From contig CANTUR010000009.1 in the NCBI GenBank assembly GCA_947683625.1, forward strand, positions 509,501 through 573,500: DNA of 64,000 nucleotides, read 5' to 3'. The DNA is from Mallotus nudiflorus (taxonomy: Eukaryota; Streptophyta; Magnoliopsida; Malpighiales; Euphorbiaceae). The notes under the pieces were generated by a model. The model had not been told where the DNA came from, did not search any database, and worked only from the letters and a program-made list of their open reading frames with translations. The first letter of the stretch is position 1. Each line of letters starts with the position of its first letter. Both the position numbers and the translations under genes were made by a program. Of the stretch, positions 45,138-56,394 are shown one piece after another.

Positions 45138-45600
45138 TCAGTAGGGATGGTAATGACCTTTTTTTTTTAGAGGGAACTTAATCTTCTGATGTATAATGGA
45201 GGGTATGCCCCTTAGCGGGTGGAACCAAGGTCTTCCTAGTAGTAGGGCAAAATTTAGAGGGATGTCCAACATGATAAATTCTGTTACTAATTTAATATCC
45301 CCCATTGTGACTACTACTTTAAAAGTGCCAATGACTGGCTTCTTTGAATCATCATACACAACACCTCCTGCTACCTATACACACTCATTGATGAAGGTGT
45401 TTTGGATGTTTGGTTGGGTGTTATGGTGGATGACATTCATGGCTTACTGAGGTTCGTCATCCTTAATTATGATCCCAGCCTAATGGAGAGCTCTGAAGTT
45501 CAGATAATGAGCAAAGATTATATGTTTTCTGAAGTGCAGTAGTGTCCCTTTGATTATCAACTCATTTTTTCATCCTCTAGAGGATGGTTTCTCATTTTAA
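45138..45600 (-). pseudogene. T protease remnant
   Basis: C-terminal half of a retropepsin: YDDSKKPVIGTFKVVVTMGD, TEFIMLDIPLNFALLLGRPW, then HPLRGIPSIIHQ (45359-45190). The upstream catalytic DxGS motif is not visible where expected; the frames at 45360-45600 read into unrelated sequence with stops. Probably an internal rearrangement removed the N-terminal half. Confidence 0.7.
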
Positions 45601-45724
45601 CTATGTTTCCCCATCATCTTATGACATAATCAAAGAAAGCTTCATCGGGTATCTTCTTTATGGTCTCAAGATCTCTTCAAGTGATGTTTAGCTGAGCATT
45701 GTATTAATACTGCTTGATAAACTT

Positions 45725-46384
45725 CTAAGTTAGCAGTAGCCAATCACTTTTGATTTCATCTTCAAGCTCAAAGAACCATGCCCTCATTCCTTCCTCTAAT
45801 GATGTAAAGAAGAATTGAATAATATAATATTCTATAAGCTTTGTAGCAGCCATGAAGGTAGCATATTGCCTTAGATGGACCCTTGGATCCCCTATTCCAT
45901 TGAACTTAGCAAAGCTTGGTAGTTTAAAATCATATAGGAGTGGCTCCTCTTTGAATAGTACCAAGTCAGCTAAGCTTTTGGAGCCATGAGTCCCCTTGTC
46001 TTTGAAGGAAAATTCCAACTAAGCCATTTTGTTAGCCAATAATTTGACCTCCCCTATTGATTCAAGCTTGGTCATGTCAGTAAATTTTGTAGCTTTTGGT
46101 GCATTTCTAAGATCTTGGTAGTAGTCATCATCATCATCAGCTTGAACTAGAGTGTGGGGAATTCCCTTTGCCTTATCTATCCTTAGGTGAATAGTTGTAG
46201 AAGTTTCATTCAGTGGTGTGCTATTCCCATCTTGGGCACTTTTGGCTTTGATTTGGGCTTGGAGGATTTCGTTTATAGTACCATCAGTGAGTAGTTTTTG
46301 GATCCTCTCTCTTAGCCTGTCTTTGAATTTTTGAAAAAAAGTATCTTCTTGGTCATTCATGTTGGATGTAGGATTCTTATACAT
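45725..46384 (-). pseudogene. T gag
   Basis: ATG at 46384 (MYKNPTSNMNDQEDTF). The N-terminal frame is helical and charged (RDRLRERIQKLL-like), has an Asp-rich patch (DDDDDYYQDLR) and stops at 46019. It continues in frame after one stop (FSFKDKGTHG, then LPSFAKFNGIGDPRVHLRQY, the capsid hallmark, and AWFFELEDEIKS) to about 45725. The remaining capsid and any zinc knuckle (45600-45725) are not readable. E has the same NFDGIGDPR-type motif. Confidence 0.85.
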
Positions 46385-47707
46385 TTATTAAGGTTAGCTA
46401 AATGAATGATGCATAACGTGTGCTTGTAAAAGAAAAGGGTGAGCATGTATGCATGGGGGGGATGCAAAATCCTATGATGAAAGATGATTATTCCTGTAAG
46501 AAACAATGGTTAGTAAGTGCTTATTTACATGTATGTTATGTATGCATGGTTAAAGCTAGCTAGTTTTTCCTACATAGTGAATAAACCAATCACAAGCAAG
46601 CTCTTGCTTCTGACCTTATTTCCCCACAAGGTTATTCAGTCCCTTTCCTATGTAGGTTTTAAACCTTTAGTTATCGAGAGACTATGATTCCGCTCTCAAA
46701 ACTAGGCTGTTTCAATTTATGTTGATCAAAACTAAAGGGTAAACTGAGGAATGATACTAAAATGTGTTTGAGGTAACCATATGATGTTGATATTAAGGTC
46801 CATTGTCATGCTTCAAATGATGTCCAGAGTCCGCATACGCCCATATGCATAGGACCAGGGTCAATCAGAGGGAGCCTGAGTTCTTGCCCCTATATCAATA
46901 TTCGATATGTTTAGCAGGAGTCATGAAAGTATCATTTGATAGTTTACAGTTAGATTTTATCAACATAAAGGTCCATAATCTAGTTAGATTCCTAACCCAT
47001 TCATTTAATCTTATAAGGAGAAATGGATGATGTCTCATAGGTTCTGTCATCGAGGGATGTCATTATTTATTAGTTTACATAGAGTATTCAAACTGAGGTA
47101 CATGATTCTTATCATTCCCTTTGCTTTAGGCTTGTATGAAGTATAAGAGAATCACATGGTCCTAAGCATGAATATTCAATGAATACTAACATTACGATGC
47201 CATTCGATGATAGACACTAGGGGAGTCATATCATTTTATGAATATCATGTCAGACGGACAACATTAGGACAGGGATAGCATGCATAACTTAGTGGAATCC
47301 TACTGGATGTTACTACTAGTTTATCTACATAAGCTAAGCTAGGGTGAAAGGCTAAAGCTTTGTTTAGCAAGAATGCACCCATATGACTAAGGTTACGGAC
47401 TCCAATCAGTGAATCTAGCATTGTTTTGATAACTCGGTCACCCCCTTTAGGACTTAGGATACAGACTTTGGTCATATGAGTTTGATGAATGAACGAGTAA
47501 AGACCAAAGGTACAAATACCTTACCTTCGTCACCTTGTTACTCGAGTGGAATCATGGTGGCAATGTCATTTAGTATTATCTAGGCTTTTAGGGACCAATG
47601 GTGCACGTGTGATGTGTAGTGCAAATGGAGTAGTGAGGGGCTCTATATGATTGAGTATTGCATAATGAGAAATAGTCATTTTCAAGTTAATCTCTTTTAC
47701 TTAGAGG
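46385..47707 (-). other. T 5' leader
   Basis: 1.3 kb without a supported gene, a length usual for Tat/Ogre leaders. Short open frames on either strand show no motif. Confidence 0.6.
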
Positions 47708-47725
47708 TCCCTAGTGGAGTCGCCA
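47708..47725 (-). other. T primer-binding site, tRNA-Arg type
   Basis: The minus strand reads TGGCGACTCCACTAGGGA, one change from the Tat/Ogre consensus TGGCGACTCCACTGGGGA. Three bases separate it from the LTR. Confidence 0.92.
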
Positions 47726-47728
47726 CTA

Positions 47729-49603
47729 TGACTGACCTATTTTTTTATTTTTGGCTTCAAGGAGACTTGGTTCTATATGGGGTCTTTTTGTTTTATTTCT
47801 AAGGGACATGGAAACTTTATCGAATAGGGACAAAAGATTAGTCTTAGGAAGAATGAGATGTTTTTTTTATTTTATAGAGTTGCCACCCAATTTTTAGAAA
47901 ATTGGGAAAAGAAAGGGACAACATTGGGTCACTCAACGAGTATTGCCCCCAATAGAGATTCCATGTTCTAGAGATCACATCTACTTTTTTACTATTTCTC
48001 ATTATACAATGTTCGATGTATAGCTATCGCAACACCCCAGTTTCAGTAACGATAGTTTGTATAGCATTCACATAGTTCATTAGATAGTGAAAGATAATAA
48101 AATTGAAGATATTACTATTACATGACTTTCCTAATAAAATACATACAAAAGGAAAAAAGATTGCGAAAAAGTAAATTCAATCTAGATATGATGAATCTAT
48201 AAGGTAAATATGACTATTCATATAGCTTGCTCGATCATATGAACAATGGGAGAAGCAATGGACACTTGATCACTTAAAAAAGTAAGCAAAATGTAGATGA
48301 TCATGCATGCTTGCAATGATTATTTATGCTATGATGATATATAATGATAATATAGGGAATGCATGATGTTATCACTGGACCAAAAACATGATGACTCTAT
48401 TTTAATATATAAGCTTTTCATATTATTGATATTTATGATGTGATTTCATGCTTTGGAACTAAAGGATGCAGAATGATGATATGAAATGAGCATAATAAAG
48501 TATACATTATTCATATAGCATGCAAAATTGCCAGTCTTATCACACAAGCACAACAACATTCCCAAATGCTAGTGATAATAAAATAAAATGCAATGCAATA
48601 AAAGAAACATGCCAAAATGATTGTGTGGTCCTCATATTTGACTGAGCTTGTGTGGGTTTTGAAGCTTTAACTTCAAGGGATTATCAAGCTTTCCCGTCGA
48701 TAAGTTTAAAATCACAATAGAATGATGCTAGTTTGTATACCATTAAAGCATGCTTTGACAAAGATAAGGCTCGGTTTGGTGGAAAAGAGATCTAATCACC
48801 TAAAAAAAGGCAATGGGAGAGCAAAAAATATTTGGAAAAGGGTTTCCAGTGCCTTCAATTAGACAGATTTTTTAGTGTGTATATTTCAATTTACTTCCCC
48901 CCCCCCCTCAAAATGGGGTGTGGAGGTGTGTATATATAGTGAAAAATGTGTGGAATAAGGGGGTATAGGCATGGTCACGTGCACATCCCTTGGACAAAGC
49001 GCATGGCCACGCGAAGTGTGCATGGTCACACACTCTCTTGTGTCTTACACGCTCCAACTTAGGCTTACGCGGGATTTTCTGAGGTAGGTTTCCAAGGTTT
49101 TTGGGCCTTTCGTATGTGTTTTCAAAGTTCATTTTGTCAAATTCAGCCTTAATTTTAGTGTGTATCACCTAAGGTTATTTATGGCTTTACTCGCACTTTT
49201 AAGTAACACATGCTAATCCTCAAGTTGTGTTGGACTATTCCGGGACCACTTATAGAGGTTTGGAGCCTTCCATATGTGTTTTCGAAGTCCGTTTTGTCAA
49301 AATTGATTTTTTTTTTAACAAAGTTGCGTTCCAATCTAATGAAATGAACATTAGCCCAACAAGCTTAGTGTTTCAAGAAAGGAATTCTCGAAATAAGCTT
49401 CTCATTGTTCCAATAATTCATATTTAATAAGCTCATAACACAACTTAATGGTTCGGTGATTGATTTTGCACACTGGTGTGGTCTGTTAGTTTTTTTTAAG
49501 GTTGCACACTTCTAAGGAGTTACGAACAAGCAAACTCTAGTCATCTTGGAGGTTCGTTTTATCATTGGACCTTTTTGGGGATAGTCAAATTTGAGGTATG
49601 ACA
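47729..49603 (-). repeat. T 5' LTR
   Basis: 1,875 bp, TGACTGACC to GAGGTATGACA on the plus strand. Matches 22288-23326 joined to 36081-36920. TATA box on the minus strand CACTATATATACACAC (48929-48941), followed within 20-35 bp by a run of 12-13 G on the minus strand (48896-48907). The frame at 49168-48908 lies in the LTR and is not a gene. Confidence 0.93.
48896..48941 (-). promoter_or_regulatory. T LTR TATA box and G-rich start region
   Basis: CACTATATATACAC, then ACACCCCATTTTGAGG and a poly-G run. The other LTR has the same arrangement at 36205-36250. Confidence 0.5.
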
Positions 49604-50760
49604 ATAACATTAAAAAAAATAAAACTTAAAACTTATCTAGGATTAATATTGTTTTTGTTTGTTTCATATAATTGCCATGAATTTAAGTTTAGTAGGTAAC
49701 AAAAGAAATTGATTAAATTATATATACGTATGAAATGGTTCTCTCTCCATTTCCCTTTCCCATTACTCACTCATATATGTATATATATATACTAGTAAAC
49801 AATCACGTGTTTCACACGTGATCAAAAAATTTATTAGACTTGTGATATATATTAAATAAATAATTAAATATATTATTATTATTATTATTAAAAAATAATA
49901 ATAAATTTAAAGATAAAAAATGTTATTTATTTATATAAAAATTTGATATTAATTTAATTAATATAGTTATAATTCATTCCATTTTTAATATAGCTTTTAT
50001 TTATATAATAGGATATTCCTACAATAATTTTTATAATTAATACAAAGATATTATGGTCATAATTAATCATAAAATAATAAAAAAATTATTAGTTATTTTT
50101 TAATAAAAATTTTAAAGTAATAAAAGTTATATTTTCTTTATATAACAATTTAAATATTACAATTCCATTAAACTTATAATTTTAATTAGTTTTTTTATTA
50201 AAGCTATGACACTTTATTTCTTCATATTTTTAATAGTAATACTTTTATTTACTCAAACATTAATTTACTATAATCTTTTAAGTTCAACTAATAATTAAAT
50301 GATAAATATTAATTACTTTAAAAATATCTAAACACAATAATTATACTACTTTTCTTAGAGAAAATATACTTTTAAATAAATTATAGGAAAAATTTTTAAA
50401 AAACTACCATGTGATTTGAGCCCTAATCAGTTTCTAACCCGTAGTTTGAACCCTAACAAAGTAGTACCCTGAGTTTCATTCCGTTAGCAAAGAACGAAAA
50501 TTCAGCTAACACCATTAGAAATGCTGATGCGGTAGAGGGTATTATCATATCATCATATAACATTTGTTTAATACCTCTGCCATGTTGGCATCTTTTCAAT
50601 GTCTTTTTTGATAAAAAAGCTACTAGTGTCCTCTCCTTTTTCAACATCTTCTAGTTCGAGAGTTGCCTTCTAACTAAGCTATTGGTGGTGCTAACCAAAA
50701 ACTAGAAAACTAAACTAAATCATTCCACCACTATTGATGTTGCCTCCACCAATGCGGTCA
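49604..50760. other. AT-rich flank between T and LRR fragment
   Basis: About 1.15 kb without a gene. It has a perfect 9-bp inverted repeat ATCACGTGT-TTC-ACACGTGAT at 49802-49822, following a TATATATATACTAGT stretch; (ATT)n at 49874-49888; and, at about 50400-50600, a segment built from CCCTAA, GTACCCTGAGTTTC and CCGTTAG. The last resembles a dispersed plant repeat, but no terminal repeats could be defined. Confidence 0.5.
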
Positions 50761-51180
50761 AGTTCTGAATGGTATTGAAGATCTCACCTTGCACTTTAGT
50801 TTAAGAAAGATCAATAGACTCGAGATATTTAAAATTATACAACCATTTAGGTATGGTGGAACTAGTGAGATTGACTATAAAAAAGTGAGATTTCTTAAAC
50901 CAATTATGTTTTGGAAACTCGCTGGAATTAAACCATAAAGAAAATTTGTAAAAAGATCAAGGCTTAAAAAAGAATTCAAATTGGAAAACTCACTAGGAAT
51001 GACACCTTTAAAGTAATAAAAATTCATATCAAGAGAGATTGCCAAGAGTAAAAATCCACTTTGGAATTGAACCACTCAAATGGTTTTATGAAATGTCAAG
51101 GATTGAAAAAGATGTGAAATTAACATGAGATTAAGCTAAAATAGCAGCAATATTGATTTTAGACAAGTGTAATTTTGATA
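50760..51180 (-). pseudogene. LRR receptor-like gene fragment
   Basis: The open frame 51075-50875 contains two leucine-rich repeats of the plant extracellular type: FKGVIPSEFSNLNSFLSLDL and NFLYGLIPASFQNIIGLRNL. The pattern LxGxIPxxFxNL is seen in LRR receptor kinases and receptor-like proteins. Flanking minus-strand sequence (51180-51080) has another weak repeat. No kinase or membrane domain is visible and stops bound the fragment on both sides. It is a relict of a host gene. Confidence 0.6.
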
Positions 51181-51499
51181 AAAAAAAAAAAGGGAGAGTG
51201 TTCATTACTAGTAATAGTTAGATGTCACACTAAGATTCACATAACTTAAATCTAGGTGCGCAGTGAAGGTAGAAGGGAAACCAAATAAAGATTATGAACA
51301 TACAAGTTAGCTTCTCCCATAAACATGTAAGTACCTTGAACCCCAAGCTCATGTAAACTTGAAAGATTTCCACATTTCAATAGCTAACAAGAACCTTTTA
51401 TAAAAAAAAATTTAATCATTTTATTTAAAAAAAATAGAAGACATACAATAGATGAGCAAGATTGGAGCAAAGAATGTCAGCAATAGATAAGCAAATACG

Positions 51500-52030
51500 T
51501 GATCCTTTGTGACATTCAAAACAACACCCAATTATGCACTACTTTTAAAAGCCTCATAAAGACAATAGTAGCAAGTTGGTTTTGGTTTTGTTGTAATGCT
51601 CTTAAGAATCTTTTTCTCATCTCCTTCATCCATATTAACATTATCAAAGAAGCAAAACACAAGTGCATGCCATGCAAATCCAACTTAGTCTCTAATGCAT
51701 CCCACTTCATTAACTCATTCAAAATTGAAGATCTAGTAATTTTTGCAACCAATAAAGTTTCATCTTCACCCAAAATCATTATCAACACATAGATTAAAAT
51801 GGGACAATCATTTGAGCTTTGCATAATTAACATGATTATAGGAAAAGAATTCAAGATTGAAATGCACTAAATGAAAATGGAATACCTAAAGCCTTCATCT
51901 TTTTGAAGCCATAATATCGACCTTAAACCCTCTTTTTCCATTTGGTCAAGCAACCTCTTCATTTCTCCAAACAATCCTAATTTTCCATATGCATACACGA
52001 CATGGCATGATACACCTAAGCTTTGTAAGG
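51500..52030 (-). pseudogene. Possible PPR gene fragment and adjoining open frame
   Basis: At 52010-51925 the minus strand reads VVYAYGKLGLFGEMKRLLDQ then MEKEGLR, matching the helix-turn-helix pattern of a pentatricopeptide repeat (organellar RNA-binding family). Downstream an open frame of 112 codons (51854-51516) has no recognisable family and may be part of the same relict, an intron, or chance. The element J remnant begins within about 120 bp, so the fragment may be truncated by that insertion. Confidence 0.4.
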
Positions 52031-52144
52031 TTCAATATTTGGTAGAGAAAAATCAATCACGTATTATATATTAATGTATTATAAATATATACATACATGT
52101 AGTTGTTTATAAATAGAACTTTACAACTGAATATAAAAAATAAG

Positions 52145-52326
52145 GAAATAAAATAAAATGAAAATATGTCTTGGAGAGGGGCTTCATCATTATATCAGCC
52201 AATTGGTTTTTCATTGAAATGGAGCCAACACTGATGCATTTAGAAGCTACCTATTTGTGTACGAAGTCGAAGTCAACTTCCACATGGTGAGTCCGAGAAA
52301 TGAAATGCATCAATGGAGCCAACACT
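52145..52326 (-). pseudogene. J RNase H C-terminal tail, with partial duplication
   Basis: HHVEVDFDFVHK, VASKCISVGSI and NQLADIMMKPL are the typical copia polyprotein end. The segment around HHVEVDF, about 107 bp, also occurs right of H (61014-61110), and GGAGCCAACACT appears at both 52226 and 52315. This indicates a local tandem duplication at or before H insertion. Confidence 0.75.
52322..52326. repeat. Target-site duplication of H (left copy)
   Basis: ACACT, identical to 61014-61018. Confidence 0.92.
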
Positions 52327-53841
52327 TGTTAGTGATATGCACTAGGTCAATCATATATGACCATGTTTTGACTTTATCATTTTATTTAATAAATAGGCAT
52401 TTTTCATTATCATTTTGTGTAATGATAATTACTTAAATAGTCAATTCTTACTAAGATTATCAAGTATGTGACTTGATAGTAAAACCCTTAGATTAAATAT
52501 GAGTTCTATTGAAATTATTATTAGTCATAACAATATATTATGGCTTGTATGATGTTGATTGATGATTATATTTTACTAATCATGAATATGAGATATTAAG
52601 TCAACTGATAGGTACTTATTTGAGAAATAATGTACTGGATTGACCCATCATGAGAATACTATATAGATAATTGTCATAAGTAATTATCATCATAATAATA
52701 TTGATTTAGTCCTTTGACCTTGAAATCATCATGGATTTCAACATAACTATTATATATTTGACATAATCTAACATTATCTTTAATAGGATGATTAAATAGA
52801 TTGTTGTTGGATATGAAATGAGTTATGTGAGGAATGTGAGTGATTAAGAAGGAATTTGTCTCTTATTTAATCTGAGTAAGATATCTATGGGCCCCTTGAT
52901 AAGATAGACTGAGGAAAATGCATGGCCATGCTAAAGTGAATTGATAAGGAGTTATAATTCTTAGTCTACTTAGAATCAAGAAATAATATGATTGAATTAT
53001 ATAAGGATGACAAAAACTATGCCTTATATTCAATTAGGATATCATGTGACAAAGGGATTACAATATTTATTATAAATTATGTTATGTCGGATTATTGACT
53101 TCACATGACTTGGGTAGTCATATTGTCTTGCTAGAGGCCACTTATGACTTGTAGGCCTAAATAGAGATTTAAGGCCCACGGCTAGCGTCATATGAAACTA
53201 CAGGGTCACATACTTAGAATAGACCCAAAAATGGATATGGGTTTGAGAAGCCCAAATATGCTCTGTGGAAATAAATAAATAGTTTATTTATTTAAGGTAA
53301 AGGTTATCTTAAATAAATAGAATATTATTTTTGATTTAATTTTAAATAAAATTATAACAATAATGATTGAGAAATTACCAAAAAGTTATTTTGGTAAGTG
53401 AAACCCTAATTAGAGGTCTATAAATATGTTATATTCTCTAGGGTTCCACTAACTCAATCATTAGCCACCAAAAAAAATTATTTTTCTCCTCTTAGAAAAA
53501 CTGAAACATATAGTGTTTTTGTTCTTAATTTGTGATAAATCAAGAGAAGTGCTAATACATAAAGTTTTCATTTTAATCAAGGGCTGTTCATGTGGACGCT
53601 TATGGAGGATGGATTCTTTTAGAGATATCTTAATCCAAACTATCAAAATCAAAAGCTCGAGCCAAGGTGTTACTGGAGTGAACCTCCTTTTTGCCTTCCA
53701 AAAATCTTGCCTCTTCTGCGTTTATGGTAAGATTTGAAAGCCCTAGTTTTAAATCAATTAATCGAATTACTTAGATACGTGTTAGGGTTTATAATTAAAA
53801 GTTTTAATTTTCACTGCATTTTTTAATCATAAAACCCAATA
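52327..53841 (+). repeat. H 5' LTR
   Basis: TGTTAGTGAT to ACCCAATA (the final CA mutated to TA). TATA box CTATAAATAT at 53418-53427. Direct repeat of 59499-61013. Confidence 0.95.
53418..53427 (+). promoter_or_regulatory. TATA box of H 5' LTR
   Basis: CTATAAATAT, conserved at 60590-60599 in the 3' LTR. Transcription should start about 30 bp downstream, near TTCTCTAGGG. Confidence 0.65.
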
Positions 53842-53842
53842 A

Positions 53843-53855
53843 TGGTATCAGAGCC
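53843..53855 (+). other. H primer-binding site, tRNA-iMet
   Basis: TGGTATCAGAGCC, a perfect match to the copia consensus complementary to initiator tRNA-Met, one base after the LTR. Confidence 0.95.
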
Positions 53856-55498
53856 ACTTGTAATTTGGTTCATTTGATTCTATATATATATGATATATAT
53901 GTTTTTGAGTGATTCGTTTTTGAAAAGGAGTTTTCAAAAATTTAATTCAAATAGTTTTATTTTTATGACGTCCTCTTAAATCTATATGAAAACAACAGTA
54001 AATATTAATTTGATTAATGTTTATAATTGTTTAATATGATTAAATAGTAATCAAAATTTTGATTTTCTAGTTTAAGTATTCTATTTTTATGAAAAACTAA
54101 ATATGTATATAGATTTTTGTTAAAGGGTGATCTATTTAAGAGTTAAACAGATAATGTAGAATAAACTGTTTAAGTGTTAAACAAAATAAATCCATTTAGA
54201 ACAAATTAATTATTTTGCAATATGATTTATGACTAAATTAGGGTTAATGGTGGTGACTTTTTAAATGTTAAACATAAAGGAAAATGATATGCTTTGAATA
54301 AATCAATCAAACACTAATTTGATTGCAAAAATTATTGTTGTTTTAGGTAAATCGTTTCATTCAAAGAGTTAAGGTGCATCATTTGCCTTCGAGGGTGCTG
54401 CCCCCTAACCCCTGCAAAGGGGCATTGCACCTTTGACCCCCACCCACCAAGGGCGCTGCCCTTTGGCCCTAAATTAATTTGTCACATAATTTATTTTTCA
54501 TCATAATAATTAAATTAATGTGTAATTTGATTTATTATGCTATATATGTTTATTGTTAAATGCATGGTGCATAGCATGGCCCTTGAACCAATGTGATTCG
54601 ATTTTGTTATTTTATTTTATTGGATTGTAATTTTAAAATAGGGCCTGTGAGTTGTTTTATTTATTGTAATTATTTTATTTTATTAGATAGTAATATAATA
54701 GTTTTAATTACAACATGTAATGTAAATCAAGACCCAAGATGCAAATTCAAGTTAGAGGCCCGTGATGGGGATCAAAAATGGGAGCCCAAGGATGAGGTCC
54801 ATGATAGAAGACAGAGATCCAAAATTGAAGGCTCAATTTGTATTTGTAATACCACATAGGTTTGACCTTTGATATTCATATTGGCTTACGAAGATCAACT
54901 TAGTTATGGGCCATGCTATGTCATGTTTATCTTATTATGTTAGTATGTTATGCATGTGATACCATGAGATGCCATGTATGAGATGCAATATAATAATAAC
55001 TAAATAAGATAAAAACTATCTAAACCCTCATCTAATATTAAGTCATTAATATGCCTCCCACTAATCAACACTTATCAAGATTTGGATTTCTATATATAGG
55101 TTATGCCAAAGCATTGTATATAAAGCCATTTAAATAAGATAAGATGGATAATGGTGATATCCTTATGTTTGAATTGGTTAGACTTAACTAGGTTATCAAA
55201 ACAGTTTTGGACCTAGGGCATTGATAAGATATGTCGGCATATGTGATATCCTATAATTATCCAAGAATTACATGAGATGTAATTGGTAAAGTGTTACCTA
55301 CCTAAATAACCACACTTTAAGTGATAAGCCAAAGCTTTACTTGAAGTAGGGTAAAATATGGATCTTGGCCCACTGAGAAATTTCAATTGTTGAAATTATT
55401 TTGAGGGTTTTATCATTTATGAAAATTTAGTGGGAGTTTTCTTATGTCTTTTTCATAGTAAAACTGACTGTACTATATATATATATTTGTGGTAGATA
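53856..55498 (+). other. H 5' leader
   Basis: 1.64 kb before the gag ATG; no real gene. It includes a GC-rich patch with hairpins (54371-54470) that stands out from the AT-rich surroundings. The small frame at 54593-54859 has no recognised motif. Confidence 0.6.
54371..54470 (+). ncRNA. Structured GC-rich leader segment of H
   Basis: AAGGTGCA (54371-54378) pairs perfectly with TGCACCTT (54426-54433). Inside, CCCCT-GCAA-AGGGG (54409-54422) makes a 5-bp stem with a GCAA loop, a GNRA-type tetraloop. A direct repeat GGG(T/C)GCTGCCC lies at 54393 and 54451. It could be an RNA packaging or dimerisation signal; this is inferred from location and structure. Confidence 0.45.
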
Positions 55499-56330
55499 AT
55501 GACATCAAACATTGCACCTACCATGTCACTACGATCAATCCTTGAGAAGGATAAGTTAAATGGGACTAACTTTCTTGACTGGTATAGAAACCTAAGAATT
55601 GTTCTTAGGCAAGAAAGAAAGGAATATATCCTTGATCAACCCATCCTAGAGGAACTAACTACAATGCTCCTAGAGCACAAAAGGATGCTTATAGTAAGCA
55701 TCTCAATGATTCAGTTGATGTCACTTGTCTTATGCTTGGATGCATGGAGTTTGAGCTTCAAAAGCAATTGATGGAAATGGAGGCTTATACTATAATAGGC
55801 CATCTTAAGGAAATATTATAAGAGAAAGCTAGAATTGAAAGGTTCAATACCATCAGGCCATTGCTCTCCTGCAAGTTGACCACTAGCGGCTCTATTAGTC
55901 CTCATGTTCTTAAGATGAAAGGTTATCTTAAACACTTGGATAAGCTTGGTCTTAAGATTGAATAAGAATTGGCTGTTAATATCATTCTCCAATCTTTTCC
56001 TGAAGCTTATGATGGTTTCATGATGAATTTCAATATGCATAGTATGGATAAAACTATTTTAGAGTTGCATGGGATCCTTAAAACTACTGAAAAGAAATCA
56101 GGAATCCCACCAAGGATGTTCTAATGGTCAATTAGGGAAAGGGTATGAAAAAATTTAGAATTGGAAAGGGCAAGGGCAAGGCTCCCAAAGGCTTTCAAAA
56201 GCCAAAACCAAAGCCCAAGCCTAAGCCCAAGTTTAAAGCTGAACCCCAAGCAAAGCCACCAAATGAGGGAATATTCTTTATCTGCAATGAACTAGGTCAT
56301 TGGAAAAGAAATTGCAAGGTATAAATAAAT
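55499..56330 (+). pseudogene. H gag
   Basis: Copia gag starting at ATG 55499. The first 50 codons are clear: LEKDKLNGTNFLDWYRNLRI and RQERKEYILDQP. A frameshift near 55660 is followed by the middle region in another frame (LLSCKLTT, KGYLKHLDKLG, ELHGILKTTEK) to about 56100. The basic segment KGFQKPKPKP follows, then the zinc knuckle with ICNELGHWKRNC (56280-56318), whose first Cys aligns imperfectly. A stop at 55769 and others interrupt it. Confidence 0.88.
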
Positions 56331-56394
56331 GATCTGAATAAGAATAATGGTAGTGTGATTACCTCTTCAGGTATTCATGTTATAGAAATTAATT

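Larger units (their letters stand above)
22288..49603 (-). mobile_element. Tat-lineage Ty3/gypsy element T, split by element E
   Basis: The 5' LTR (47729-49603), tRNA-Arg-type PBS (47708-47725), gag, protease remnant, RT, two RNase H regions and integrase all read on the minus strand. They are followed by an antisense PMD gene, a tandem repeat array, a PPT and a 3' LTR cut into 22288-23326 and 36081-36920 by E. Removing E leaves about 14.56 kb. LTR lengths agree (1,879 and 1,875 bp). The dual RNase H and the PBS place it in the Tat/Ogre group. No convincing TSD: the left flank is AATTA and the right flank ATAAC. LTR divergence is about 18% over a 250-bp sample. Confidence 0.88.

Noticed and set aside
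51516..51854. 112-codon frame as an independent gene
   Set aside because: No start context, domain or homologue recognised. It adjoins a PPR-like relict and overlaps an equally long frame on the other strand.
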